A stretch of DNA of 64,000 bases from assembly GCA_031763025.1 (NCBI GenBank), contig JASSKH010000006.1:13791479-13855478 (forward strand). Direction: 5' to 3'. This stretch comes from Macrocystis pyrifera (Eukaryota; Sar; Phaeophyceae; Laminariales; Laminariaceae). The notes below the pieces were generated by a model. That model made no database searches. It was not told the origin of the DNA and saw only the letters and a list, made by a program, of their open reading frames with translations. The translations under genes and the position numbers were made by a program. This document shows positions 10,872 through 23,282 of the stretch, one piece after another. Numbering within the stretch: the first letter of the stretch is position 1; every line of letters begins with the position of its first letter.

Positions 10872-11072
10872 TAGTGGTCCCTATATAGTGCCTGTGTGGG
10901 CCAGACAACGATACCGGCACTACGTACTGGCATACGAGTAGCGGCAACCGGCACTAATTACTCCGCACACGGCCAAACTGGTAAATCCCATACAGCATGT
11001 GCCAAGCGACATCGCAGGCACTGTAGGCGGGCAGGCGGCACTACTCAACAGGCACAATGGAGGGGACCACTA
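10872..11072. mobile_element. MITE family 2 copy
   Basis: 201 bp with inverted ends TAGTGGTCCCTATATAGTGC and TAGTGGTCCCCTCCATTGTG (read inward). The interior contains caaccggcactaattactcc, shared with 48400-48580. Confidence 0.7.
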
Positions 11073-11208
11073 ATGCTGTACCAGTAGATAAGAATAAGAA
11101 GCAACATTAATACGATGTTGAACTTCGGGCATGTGGTCTACCCCCAGCAGCCCTGGCTGCTTGCTTCGGTGAGGTCGATGGTCTATGGCGTAAGGAGTGA
11201 AGACCGTT

Positions 11209-11442
11209 GAATTCGCACAGCACGGGTGCGAGCGTTTTTCAGCGCTCTCTCGTTTTCTCGAAAACAGCAAAGCAAGGGTGCTAAAAGTCGGACATTGTAT
11301 TTCCGGAAGGCTCTCTCGACCAGCTTTTCTTTCCGGAAACACCGTGTTCGGTATTGGCTGTTCGGCATTGGCAAACCTTCCTTCCCTTAGTTTTGGCAAA
11401 ACCGAGCGCTAAAAAAGATCGCACCCTTCCCTGTGCGAATTC
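11209..11442. mobile_element. TIR element family 3, short copy
   Basis: 234 bp bounded by GAATTCGCACAG and CTGTGCGAATTC. The inner arms GGGTGCGAGCG..CAGCGCTC and GAGCGCT..GATCGCACCC are also inverted. It resembles a MITE of its own family. Confidence 0.65.
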
Positions 11443-12051
11443 ATTGCTTTACGGCATATGATCGTCATGCTTTTTCGACACCGCTGGAGTCCCGAAGGGG
11501 AACATCTTCATGCCGTACCTCATACCACTACGATTAATAGGGTATTGCTACCATTGATCCCTTTGGTGTTGAAGATAGCCACTAATCAACGACATAAAGT
11601 GTGGCGTTATCGACCGTCCACGAGAAGCGAGAGCGCCCAGCGGTACGCGGGTAAAAAGGATCATTTTGCTTGCGCCCGTGCCGCACGACTCCTTGCGTTC
11701 AACCATTGGAACTCGGGACACCAACCATTTTACCACCCCCAATCGTGCAGGGGCCATCGCTGCAACCCTTTTTTCTATCGACACTGCAATTTTCCGCTCT
11801 AAAGTCCGAAGGTCAAGAGGTAGCCAGTACAGTACTGGTGCGTTTGGTATTGTACATAGAGCAGCAAAGGAAACGCTGATGCGTCACTTGGCAAGGCTTG
11901 CTGAGACTGGCACCTGGTACGCACGTGTACTGCTGTTGGTAGATTAGGTTGCAAATATTTATAAATTAAAAACAACAGGTGTGAGTGAGATCGAGGATTT
12001 GGTCGAAACTCATATTTTAGAGGCCGTGTGAAATACTTCGGTCGCGCGTAC

Positions 12052-12160
12052 CATTACGGAGGACCAGAGCTAATAGGGCCTACGGTACACACAAAAACCT
12101 AATTATTTAACTATTTTTACAAACAACATTCGGTTCTATATACTATGGTCCCCCGTAATA
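12052..12160 (+). mobile_element. MITE family 1 copy
   Basis: Ends ATTACGGAGGACC and GGTCCCCCGTAATA, with the core acacacaaaaacctaatt in forward orientation. Confidence 0.85.
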
Positions 12161-12483
12161 TTAATAGGGGTTTTACATGGCATCAAGAAGGTAATCCGTA
12201 TACATATGAGGAAGGCAATTTCTGAAGCTGCAGAATTCAAGAAGTGGGCGTGTCTACATTTGGGAAATAATTGGAACGTAGTGGTGGTGGTTCTCTTGCG
12301 TACCACTCTGAACGGGAATATAAGCTGCGGATAAATATTCAGGCAGGGTAGAGTCCAAACGATTCTTATATTCACGACCAAAGCGATAAATATTACGGTA
12401 ATAATATTTCGAGCCAACTGCCGTCATGAATCTGTCATGTACAACTACAAACCTGGTACCTGGTAAATCAAATACCAGGTACG

Positions 12484-12594
12484 TACTACGGGGGACCATA
12501 GTAAACAGGACCAAGTATTGTTGGTAAAAATAGGTGAATATATAGTTTTTTTAATGTATATCATAGGTCATATTAACTATGGACCCCCGTAATA
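12484..12594 (-). mobile_element. MITE family 1 copy
   Basis: Ends TACTACGGGGGACC and GGACCCCCGTAATA, core in reverse orientation. The left flank carries the palindromic word TACCAGGTA. Confidence 0.85.
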
Positions 12595-12599
12595 CCAGC

Positions 12600-12815
12600 A
12601 AGCGCCTCTTGCTCTGCGGGGCGCAAAAAAAAAAACCCATCAGGCGCAACTTTGATGACGGCACGGTCGGTCAGAGACAGGCCCGACTAAGGTGGAAGAA
12701 ACGAACCGGGTTCGAACCGGTACACGAAAACTTGAGAAATAAGAAATAAGTGTGGACAGGGGTTTCATCTCGCTCTCCGGGGCGCTAAAAGAAAAAAAAC
12801 AGCAGGCGCAGGTAT
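12600..12815. repeat. Pair of ~42-bp direct repeats
   Basis: cgctct-cggggcgc, an A-run, then ca-caggcgca occurs near 12606 and 12771. Between them gggttcgaaccgg looks like a Pol III box B, but no cloverleaf forms. Confidence 0.5.
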
Positions 12816-12927
12816 GTACAACCCTACGACACTATTAATAACTTACTAACGGGAAAAGGGACGAAACCAAACCTGTCCCGATATATCGTACAGCACGAAC
12901 ATGGTGAAGATTGTATGTGAGAGCCTT

Positions 12928-13427
12928 GAGTTCGGACGGTCAGACAGACAGACAGGGTTGCTGCGGTTTTTCAGCGCTCGTTTTCTCGGGAGATACTTGC
13001 TTGTACTTGCTTGTATTGCTTGCTTGCGACGGGTACATTTCGAACATTACACTTTACATTTGTTGTCGCAAAGGCTCTCTCTCTCGAGAAGGCTCGACCA
13101 GATCTTTGTTAAAACACTTCAACCCCTTTAGCACTGCAGTCCCGAATCGGGGACAAACCACTCTAATCCCAAGTGATTTTGTCCCAAAACGGGACATCAG
13201 CACCATAAACAGGGTTAATGCTGTTACAAGTCTACCTGGTATTGGCATAGTAAATAGGACAAAATATTATGAGTAAAGATGTAAAGACAGGTCAACATAT
13301 AGATTTTTGTGTGTACCGGAGGTCCTATTAACTATGGTCCCCCGTAATAGGTATTGGCAACCTTAACCTCCCTGTTCTGGAAAAAACGAGCGCTGGAAAA
13401 CGATCGCACCCTCTCCCTGTCCGAGCC
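12928..13427. mobile_element. TIR element family 3, long copy with nested MITE
   Basis: Ends gagttcggac..cagg and cctgtccgagc are inverted. The inner GTTTTTCAGCGCTCGTTTTC and AAAACGAGCGCTGGAAAACG match the family at 11209-11442. A family-1 MITE at 13247-13349 lies inside, and a GACA microsatellite extends the left arm. Confidence 0.6.
13247..13349 (-). mobile_element. MITE family 1 copy, left end missing
   Basis: Begins at atagtaaataggac without the terminal GGGGG block and ends with ggtcccccgtaata. It lies inside a larger TIR element (12928-13427). Confidence 0.75.
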
Positions 13428-13429
13428 AA

Positions 13430-15240
13430 ACGCTCTTTTACAGCAGTACCAGGTGATGGCGACGTGCCAGGTACGTACTACCATGGTATACCGTAGCTGC
13501 CAGGTTATGCAAGTGACTGCAGCACACTCACTCACTCAGGACTGCAAACCACTTGCTTGAACAACACACTCGCAGCGTGATATCATACCACCTCCTACGC
13601 CCACCCCTATTCAGACCGGGGCTATCATATTCGTGGTCGCCATACCTACGCTATCGGTACTCGGCTGCTCGGTAGTCCCAAACTTCAAAAGCAGCAGCAA
13701 TGCACACGATGCAGCTGTATCTTTGAATGAAAAGTCTTGACAAATTTACTAAGTCGTGCTGCTTGTAGATCTGCCACGTCTAAAATACGCCACGCAGCAA
13801 GTAGGGTGGTAGTGCAACCCTCGCTGTGGTACCGGTGCTGATGCTGTCACACTGCTGTCACACAGAGAGCCCCGGGACTAGAATTATCGTTAAGCTTGGG
13901 AGGTCCATGTGGTGCCAGTCTGCCCCGTTCGCCACTCTCCATTCAGAACTTTATAAACGAACAACCACCCCTCCAATGCACCCCGCTCCCCTAGACACCA
14001 AACCAGGCTATCCAGCAGTTCAGACTTTCCGCGTTTACTTCTCTCGTCATAGTTTCATTTACGGGGAGGCTCACCAGACGTGAGAGGACGAGGCCGTTGA
14101 TGGCCAAACAGCACCCAGCGATAGAGAGGTGCACCCCGAACACGAGCCCGGTCACGAAGCCCGCCACGCCCACTCGTCCCAGGCCATCCGTGTGCTTGAA
14201 CTGGGGGTTGGTACAGCCATCGAAATCCAATAGCCGTTGAATGGAGTGCAGCATGGCGCTGTGCTACTGCTGGAGGGTTCGTGCACTCGTGTGCTCGTAT
14301 CGTATCGTAGACGAGACACCGTAGACTCGTAGTTTTTGGGAGAGGTTTTAACAAGACCTTATTGGCGTGTTTCTTCCGGATTTTTTCAAATTTGAACCGG
14401 CACATATTTATTTCTCCCCTCCTTGTCATGTTGTCGTGTTTGCGTCTGCGCCAAATGTTCAAGCTTTATATCTTCGTCGTACAGCAGTACTGCTATATAC
14501 TCCCGTGTATCTGACATGCAGCAGGCTGACAGCAGTTCACAGAAACACACTTCACGATCTGCATGATGCTCGTGATTGATACCGTGATGCAAGAGGGCAT
14601 ATCTTCCAGCTTTCTACAAAAACAGCAGAAATAGGAAAGATCATTTTTTTTTTTTTTTGAATTTGTACGAGCACTGACCGACCGGTAATAATAGTACTAT
14701 GAATACCCCCTGGTACCCAGCCAGCAGGAGCAACACAGCTGCAACACGCGTGTCTCAAAATATTAGCAGTATCATGTTCTCACCCGCATTGTCCTTCTTC
14801 CGACCGTATTGCTCCATTCAGGGCAGTAGTGGACAAACCTTGATAGATAGTAGATCTTCCTGGGGTAGCTAATTAGGCACTCTGATTGGCTAGAGGTATG
14901 TTTTACGCGGCTTAATCAACTTTCGAATCTTTCCCAGCCACAGCATCCCGAGTCATCCCGAGTCAACCTAGAGTCTTCCCAAGCTCAGCATCCACGCCGG
15001 CCGAGCCAACCTAGAGTCTTAACAAGCACAGCATCCCAGCATTGACCACTGGCATATAGGGTCCTGGTGCGGGTTAGGGTTAGGGTTCGGGTCGGAGGGT
15101 CGGCCTCAGGCGTCCAACACCAAACCCCCATAAATATATAAATATCTACTACCAGGTATCAAGGTCTGTCCACCCCTCATTCAAGGGGACGAAGAATTGG
15201 AATGATTTGTTGAACATTCATCAGCATTGTAGTTTTTTTT
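13430..15240. other. Unassigned
   Basis: Short frames only and no splice-consistent exon recognised. It contains several TACCAGGTA and ACAGCAGTA words and the TTAGGG-like stretch. Confidence 0.45.
15072..15090 (+). repeat. Short interstitial TTAGGG-like stretch
   Basis: gggttagggttagggttcgg: two and a half telomere-type units. Too short to indicate a chromosome end. Confidence 0.6.
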
Positions 15241-15249
15241 GTTTCTGTT

Positions 15250-15450
15250 CGTTCGTGTTGTATCCCTTGTTATTAATAGGTTTCCCTGTTGAGCAGGTAT
15301 CCTCGTTGGGATTCACGTGTGTGTGTTGAATGGTTGGAGGTAGAAGAAGAAGATCAGTTTTTTTTCATCTCGAGAACGATAAGTGCGAGCAAGGCTCCTA
15401 AACCTGGCTGGGAACACCCCTGGTTTTCTATCTGAGGCTAGGTCCTAACG
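15250..15450 (-). repeat. Diverged LTR fragment related to the 5.9-8.3 kb element
   Basis: Shares the blocks gggattcacgtgtgt, a gagcaaggctcc segment and acccctggttttctatct with the LTRs at 5861 and 8027, but with many substitutions. Confidence 0.5.
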
Positions 15451-15459
15451 AACAAAAAA

Positions 15460-17095
15460 AAACAAGATTCGTGAGATTGCTGTCTTGAATCGTGATTTTT
15501 TATGTCATGAAAATCGCGATTCATGTGACGCTTTTTTTTTTAGATTTTCCCTAAAAAAAAAAAAAAAAAAAAAATCACGATTCGACGGATCTTCCTTCCG
15601 ATATGCCCGGCGCTGATGCTCGCCAGCGCGTATCAGTTCAACGCTGCAAGCCCTGTGCCTACCCCCACAACCGTGGCGACATGCCGAAGTATTTGCCGGC
15701 GGGGTTGACGCAATACGTGCTCAACAACTAGCTTCTCCAGGAAATCCCCCTCGTACCACGTCACCCAGGACAACGTTTCGATCTCTTCAACGACTCAAAA
15801 TTGAAAAGATTGCCGTGCACACACTAGTCGGTCAGAGGTAAAAATCCTGAGCCGAAGACGCCACTTGTTAAGATCAGTAGGTCGGGACACTTTGTATCCC
15901 CGGGTAGGCTTGCCTATTAAGTCGGTACTGGTGGGTATCCACGTGTGTTATTTTCTTAGAGATAGAAGAATATAATAGCGCTATTCGTAAAAATCCTGAG
16001 CCGAAGACACCACTTGCTAAGATCGGTAGGTCGGGACTGTATCCCTGGGTATATATTATAGGCTTGCCTATTAAGTCGGTACTCGTGGGTATTCACGTGT
16101 GTTATTTGCTTAGAGATAGAAGAATAATAGCGTTATTCGTAAAAATCCTGAGCCGAAGACGCCACACTTGCTACGATCGGTAGGTCGGGACTGTATCCCT
16201 GGGTATATCATAGGCTTGCCTATTAAGTCGGTACTCGTGGGTATTCACGTGTGTGTGTTATTTGCTTAGAGATGGAAGAAGGATAGCTGTATTCGTCTCG
16301 TGCACGCGGAGACTGGGAGCCAAGCTCGTGCCCCGCTGGGAAAACCCCCGATTTCCCATCTAAGATATGCCTCCCAAGTACTGCAAATACGACCCCAATA
16401 CTTGCACCAAGGTAATTACCGGGCTTTCAGCCTCATTCAAGGCAATATCATAACAATTTGTCACGATTCATGACGCCATTTCTTTTAGATTTCCCCTGAA
16501 AAAACAAAATCACGATTCGTGACATTTGTTGTATCTCGAAATACGCCTGATCAAGACACTACGCTACCCACGCGCACCAACGGTATCCGCAGGCCGGTAT
16601 AGGGGCATGGCAGACTCTGCTTCGTACGCCGCCTGCGGACAACGGGCGGCTACCCAAAGACACCGCTGGGCGCGGGCTAACGAGCAAGTTGTGTGGCCTC
16701 CAAATTTCGAGGAGGAGGAGGAGGAGCCACACCTCGAAGACGAAGGCAGAAATGACCTGAGAATATCGCAGGCCAGGCCGGGCAGACGGCCTGCGAGATG
16801 GAATCTCGCGGACCGGGCTTGTGGCCGACGATCGGTGAGGTTAGAATCTCGCAGGCTGGGTCAGGCTTCGGCCCGTGATTCGAATGTATCACGGGCCGGG
16901 CCAGGCGCGATCGGCCCGGCCCGGCCTGGCCGTGCCCCACTCGCAAGAGTTGGCTCCACCCCCAACAACCGTTGGGTTTGGAATATATTATTTTTTCAAA
17001 TTTGAAAATATCACGAAACGTGACGTTTTCGGCTTTTTTCGATAGAACTGAAATGTCACGGATCGTGATCTTTTGTCACGCCAAAAAGTCACGAA
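15460..17095. repeat. Cluster of TCACGATTCGTGA-like words
   Basis: Variants such as atcacgattcg, cacgattcatgac, atcacgattcgtgac and cacggatcgtga recur about nine times, often beside an A-run after ttttagatttcccc. It overlaps the LTR relics. Confidence 0.65.
15839..16465 (-). repeat. Related LTR with three tandem copies of its PBS/LTR border
   Basis: Units begin at 15839, 15988 and 16141, each about 150 bp. Each starts with aaaatcctgagccgaagac (primer-site side), then cttgytaagatc (LTR border) and the first ~100 bp of the LTR. The rest of the LTR runs on to ATCATAACA near 16455. The body of this copy would lie to its left but is unrecognisable. Confidence 0.7.
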
Positions 17096-17804
17096 TCTTG
17101 TTTTGTTTTCGGTTCGAACGGCCCTAAGATATACGCCTCCCGAGTACTACAAAAACGGCCCCAATACTGAGGTGATATTGGGTTTCAGTAGTATTCGGAG
17201 GCGGTACATAGCCGGGGATGTAGCAAAGCAAGGTCAGCCTCTCATGCCAGGATATACCTGACATGGAGACTGACTCTGGCCTGCTGTGGTAAGAGAACTA
17301 ACTGACGTACGTATGAGTGAGTACTATGAGTAAGACTGCTGTTGGACTGACTATTCTGTGATAGCAAAGACTGTTGCTGTAGAAAATAGTACTAGTAGCA
17401 GTAGGACAGATTACTTGGAGACTAGTCGAGTACGTAACCAATAGCAGAGAGTGTTTCCCGAGAGAGTGACAGTCTAGAGAGGATGTCGGTAGTCAGGTTG
17501 TCGATCATTGGCCGGTAGCAGATACAGAGACGAGCAATATAGATCAGAGTATGAGCAAGGTAATGACTCTTGTAGATGAATACCTTGAAGCAGTTAGGTA
17601 GAACTACCGACAGGAAGGACCATCTGTGGTTGCCCCTTCCTGTTCAGTCCACTTCTTGCCTCTCATCGCGCTGAGTTTAATACACGAAAACTTCTTCTTC
17701 TTCTTATTTCTCCTTGACCTGGACCACTGCGTCTCTGCCTGTTCGAACTATCATCTAAACTCTGGAAGCTACCCTTCCAGTCTAAGAGTGTGACAGTTTC
17801 AATA

Positions 17805-18700
17805 ACTGTTATCCTTTCAATACCTGAACCCAGGTAATTACCGGCCAGTCGGCATCATTCAAAGCTGTGTACCATGACACTAGCCCACTCGGACGAGCCG
17901 TATATCTACAAAACATGTGAAATTCATGGAAACCTCGATTTCATGAGAACTACAGAACACGAGTCGAAGATGCGGCGCCTCAATATCCACTCCCACACTA
18001 CCTCTGAACGGCAAGATTTCGAAGCCGACAAGACACGACACTAAAACAAAAGAAAGAAAGGGAAGCCTAAACTTAAGTAACAAGAATAAGTCGTCAACGC
18101 AAGCCATACCCGCAAGGGGGGTGGGGCGAGAAAGTGTCGACGGAAAAGCGAAACTTCAGCAGAAAAAGCGGGGCGGTCCCATGCCCCAGTATGCGTAGTC
18201 AATTTTATATATACCGGTAGCTGAAATGAAATGATGTGGGGAATGGAAATTGGGAAACGACTGGCGGAGAAGTGTATGAGGGATATATGCTACTACTGAT
18301 TTACGGAAGGATTTTCGGTTTATATAGGAACGGCATGTACGCTATATTGTCGGAAGGCAAGCACAATAATAAGAATACTAATTTTATCCAGATCGCTCCC
18401 AAGCGGGGGGGGATCGGCAGGACGATCAAGGAAAATATCACGAGCATGCCATAAACCACCTAAACCCAGACCGAAACTCCGGAAACGTGTCCTGTGCCAC
18501 AAATGACTGGCCCGATTCACAGACCAGCCCCGCAACTGACCGGGAGGGGGGTCGGCAGGACGAAATACGCCAAATAAACAAAACAGGAAGAGCCGAAGAA
18601 TACGGAGTAGAAAAACCCCGACCCGAAAACTCGGAAAACGTCAAAAGTATAAGACGGACCCCCAAAGTCCAGGAAAACGACAAGAAAAAAAAAGTCGAGT
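17805..18700 (-). mobile_element. Second, decayed relative of the gag-only LTR element
   Basis: An LTR end (acccaggtaattaccgg ... ccatgaca) stops at 17879 and is followed by ctagcccactcgg. From 17880 to about 18700 the sequence is alignable with 6103-6560 of the complete element, including the G-run, the cggaaaagcgaaa block and the ccaccta-accca block. It is interrupted at 18213-18380 by another repeat. Confidence 0.6.
18213..18380. repeat. Dispersed repeat E, copy 1
   Basis: Starts near accggtagctgaaatg and ends near gtcggaaggcaagcac. It is about 85-90% identical by eye to 55112-55275 and is inserted in the LTR-element relic. Confidence 0.7.
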
Positions 18701-18950
18701 GCAGCCGACTCATTCAAAGCAGTACGATAACAATTGCTGCATGGATGGGTAGACGAATGACCGGGTGGGCGAATGGACATACCATACATACCGTACCCTA
18801 CCCCGCCCCCGGTCAACGTCGAGGATCGCTCGATTCATTGGGGAAACGTTGCCAATCCGAACATCATTGTACAAGCTATGATTGCTAAATATGCCAGAAG
18901 TCTCAGGCGACAGCACAGCGCATACAAGCAGTATATATGCAGTACATAGT

Positions 18951-19306
18951 TATTTTTTCATTATCACTCTTACTTTCCGGCTCAACTCGTAGGAGGTTTT
19001 ACCCTCAGCGACCTTCTGGACAAACCGTGGTCACAGGTGTCGTCCCTTCCCCCCCCCCGTTACGTGCCTTTTCGCTTTGAAATTTCGCGCACAAGGTTCA
19101 GAGCGTTCCCACTGCTCGTCGATTTTCATCGAATGTTGCTCACTCATGCTCTCGCGCATTCCGTCAATCAACTTTTTGTGTAAGATGAAGTCAATTCGAG
19201 TATATGTATATATTCTATGTATGCACACGCTGAGACTCAAACCCACGAAAGAAATTGATCTTTGTAGGCACGCGGATCACCTACCAAGCCACCAAGCCAC
19301 CGGGGA
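18951..19306 (-). mobile_element. tRNA-derived SINE, second copy
   Basis: Reverse complement runs from gacgtccccggtggcttgg through a degenerate box B (GGGTTTGAGTCTC) to the shared tail aagtaagagtgataatg and a short A-rich end. It carries a duplicated ggcttggt in the head. Confidence 0.8.
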
Positions 19307-22300
19307 CGTCGGTCGGTACACACAGCATAGTGTGATGGAGTAGCACATCCACCGTATAGCGACGTACAGAACCGTATGCGGATCTTATACCTGTGTGGCT
19401 ACACGTAGCGCTTGGGGAATTTCTGTGAGAGAAGATTCGTACCTACATACCAGGTTAGTTTTGGTCAACGTCTGGGCTGAGTTGAGTTCTCGACGAAGCC
19501 CACCCCGCCTACTCGAGCCCTCTCTCTCTCAACTCACTTGAGGAGCAATACTAAGAAGCTCGCGAACTATAAGCAGCGTGCCCTACCCAGCATCGACATA
19601 TCTGTGTCTCTTACCAGCTTAAATATCTGCAGCTTCTTCACAATGAATGGTAGTACGAGTACGAACTGTGTGAAGTCTGGGTTCCTGATGATGAGAGGTG
19701 ACGCTGTGTTTGTTGTAAGGGCTTTCAGCTTTTGTTGACATGCTATGGGCTAAAAGTATGACGGTATGACCGTAAGAATATCGCCGGTACTCCTGTCATA
19801 GTTGACTTGCTGCCAAGGTTCGTAGCGGATCTCTCGAGAATCTGGTGTAGAGTACGCGCGCGTATAGTATGTAGGCGTTTCGCCTGATATAATACAAACA
19901 CGTAACAAGATCATCAGTATATACTTCAAAACACCAATAATATCATACGAAAATGCTGTGGATAAAGAAGAACCCGTCCAGAGTTCTGTTTGTCCTGTTT
20001 TGCCCCTTTTTGGGTCCAGTAACTTACTACCTCTCACGGGAACGTTACTTTACTGTTGCGTCAGCTTACTCGGTTAAACCATTCACTAGGAAACCAGCCA
20101 TGGTACTGAAGCGCAGTGTTTGTTGTGGACCAAAAACCGACAAAATGTTTTTAGGCCGACTAAACCGACCGGAACAGATCATTTTTTGTTCGATTTTCGG
20201 TTGCTAAAAACAGGCTGAAAGGGGAAACCGACTCGTTTTTTCGCGGTCGTTTTTTTTTTCGCTGTCCCCTATGCTAATAACGCCTACTACACACTACTTA
20301 TATGGAAACCTCGAAAACCGATCGAATCGGACAGACTATTTCGATAAAAAAACAAAAAACAAACCGAGCTATTTTCCGAGTGAAGTCACAACCAACCCTG
20401 ATACCAACATATGCACACCGAATCCTTCGGAACCTTGGCCATTTGGCTGGTTTGCTGAGAAATCGCCCGAGAAACCGATCGTTTAGTGTTCGGTTTCGGT
20501 TCTTTTCGGTTTGAAAGAAAAAACAGATTAAAATCGACCTATTAATATCGCTTTCAACAAAACATTGAAAAACTGGCCGAGATATTCTCGTTTTCGGTTC
20601 ACAGCAATACACTCTGACTGTTGGCTCCCGCACGTGACAAGAAATATTTACCAATTTGCGAGTTTTCGTCCTGCTGGCTCGCAACTTCAAATCTTACGAA
20701 TATATCTCGCGAGTCGTTTCTGGCTGCTTGCTGCAGTCTCACCCGAAGCCCTCACACACCCCACCAGGACCTTGCTTCAATTTCACGGGCAGTGATTTTG
20801 CTTGTGATGAGTTGTATGGCCCATCCTGCTGGCTCAAATTTCCAAGTTTTCTCAAGCACTGAGGTGGTGCACGTTTCTCCACGTGAGTCTATTACGGGGG
20901 ACCATAGTAAACAGGACCTACGGTAACACAAAAACCTATATATTTCACTCTTTTTACTAACAGTATTTGGTCCTGTTTACTATGATCCCCGGCAATAGTT
21001 GATTTTCTAAAATAGCACCTGTTCCACAAGCGCACAGCTTTGTACCGTTTCTTTTTTCTTTCCTCGTCCCTGTTGTATTGAAACCTTTTTTCGGCGTTTT
21101 CTGCCCAGTCTTGGAAGTTTTTCTCGATCTTGTTTCATTATTACTTGTTATTAGTGCGGAATCATGGATTTCTTTCGAAATCTCAGCGGAATTCCAGTCC
21201 GTCTCCTCTTGGCGATCACGAATGTGCAACTTTCAGTGTCTCATTTTATTTACAGTATGATACCGCTATTAATTACCGTAGTTTACAGCATAAAACGTGA
21301 TTGGAAACACTGTTCTGAATGGGCTTTTTACAGCTAACTGCGAGTAAAAGGTGCGAATAAAGTTCAATTGGGAGTTGTTTTCTCCTCATCGTGTTTTTCG
21401 AATGTCGGACCACTGCACAAAGTCGAGGGGTAGACCTTCGGTGAAAGAAAGCGGAGAAGGCCGATCTGAAGAGAATCACACTCTGCCATGGACGGAACAC
21501 TAAGCTGATACACCTGCTCTCTGCCGGGGCACGAACCAGCCGAAGGTACGAACGCAGCGTGTATAACAAGCGGCGGAAACTACGTACCGGCTATAAATGT
21601 AGTAAAAAAATATCTACAAAGTGATATTACAGCCACCCCGCAAACCCGGGGTAGAAAGATCCTCCAAAAAGTGATTTCGTATGTATCATGGGTCTGCTAT
21701 TATCGGAGAGTTTTATCCCCAGAATTTCGAAATACGGTATGTGACAGCGGCGTCCGTGCAAAAGAGAAAACGACATGCCACACTCCCAGAGGTCAGAATG
21801 GAAAACCGTTCCAACCGTTGTGATCACGTGAGAGAAACAGAAGAAAAAAAAAAAAAAACTTGATATTTTTCACTTGGTTCTAGTAACCCCCCCCCTCCCT
21901 GTCTAGCGAAAAACAAATCGGTGACGTTTCACCGTTTTTATTTCCGGGTGCCCTTGCGTGTGCAGGGGTATTTTTCGCGCATTTTTTTAGTCATCTTCCA
22001 TATTTTCTTGCGTTCGTTCTTCTGAACATGTGAAAATTTTAACTTTCCCGATATTTTGCCCTCTGATAAAAATTCAAACATTGCGACATAACGCCTCCTT
22101 ATCTTGGCCCGAACTTCCAACATCTGGAAATTCTGGGGGAGGGGGGGGAAAGTCTCGACAATAACGACCTTTGCTGCACCCCGATCGCAGCACGCGCCGT
22201 ACGGTAATAATACGCGCGTTCGACGTTTATGCGCTAGTTCGTGTCATTCATTGGTATAGGTGGCTGTGAAAAGGACTCGACTCGACTCGACCCATCCAAT

Positions 22301-23282
22301 TGTACGTTCGAGCGATTGGAGACCGGTATCGCTGTATGAAGGAAGATAACTATTTTGCCGAATTGATCATATTTCACCGGCTGTACTATCCCCTCCTCCA
22401 ACCGTGGGATGTCGGCTAGTGTAATTGGGTCTCGCTTCGCTCGTCCGAGTTGACTCGAAACGCAAGAAAAGGTCGGATTTTACTGCGCGGAACCCATTTA
22501 TCGAGGTTCGATAAATCGTCTTCGCCGAAATCGATTAGAATTCACGTCAACTTTCTGTCCGATCCACACTTGAAAGCTTTGATTGATGATTCCATCGTTT
22601 GCTCGTGTTTGTCGCGTGCTGCACAGAAGATTTCTTGCGCTTGTTTCCCATGTTGCCCTCGTACGCGCTTGGGGCCACTACTGGTATGCATGCATATTTG
22701 ATTATGTGCGTGTGTTCATCTGATATCACCACCAGCGTTTTCGTCACGCCGTTAAAGGCTAACATCATCAACACATAGCGGCGGCAAAAACGCCTCGATA
22801 TTTCCCAGTGTGGGAATGCTTGCCACAATCGTTTTTCGTGGCAAAGGTTCCTGTCCACAGGGCTTCGCAGAAAAAGAAGAAAAAAGAGAGAAGACACGTT
22901 TTTGAAGTTATCATTCATGATGACATCCTTTTGTCCCCGTGCGGTGAAGTTTCAGGGGGGATTACATCCCTGATCCCCCCTTTCCCCTTCCGCCTCCCGA
23001 ACGTAGCCCGAACAATCCCCTCTTCAACAAATAATGCGCTTTGCGTGGGGCAACCCCCCCGCACAAGAACGGCGGCAGCCAAACCTGATACGCTTCACAA
23101 CATATGAAGCTCACGACATTTAACTGCGCACCACGCGCACCAACGCCCTCGAAGTAGCACAAAACAAGCTGGTCACTCCATCCTGAAAGAGACGAATGAC
23201 ACCCCACAGGTGCTGTGGCCAGTTTTCGAGAACGTTGACGTTGACGAAGATGGAAGCAGAAGCAGCAGCAGCAGTTGCTAAT
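19307..23282. other. Unassigned, 3' side of RPS5
   Basis: Only the MITE at 20890 is clear. 20060-20600 is rich in ACCGATCG/TTTCGGTTTTCGG words, which recur in the RPS5 intron near 23640-23770. (CTCGA)n lies at 22272-22290. Confidence 0.5.
20890..20997 (+). mobile_element. MITE family 1 copy
   Basis: TA on both sides, TTACGGGGGACCATAG left and CTATGATCCCCGGCAA right, with the forward core. Confidence 0.88.

Noticed and set aside
12690..12735. Possible tRNA around gggttcgaaccgg
   Set aside because: The box B-like palindrome has no matching D arm or anticodon stem.
13238..13360. GGTATTGGCA on both sides of the MITE as a 10-bp target duplication
   Set aside because: The related element at 11209-11442 has a similar tandem GGTATTGGC..GGCATTGGC without a MITE, so the duplication is older. 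Other MITE copies show only TA.
15072..15090. Telomere
   Set aside because: Only two or three TTAGGG-type units in the middle of other sequence.
16526..17005. 159-codon plus ORF rich in Arg/Ala/Gly
   Set aside because: Covers imperfect GGCCGGGC repeats between LTR relics; no conserved motif or splice context.
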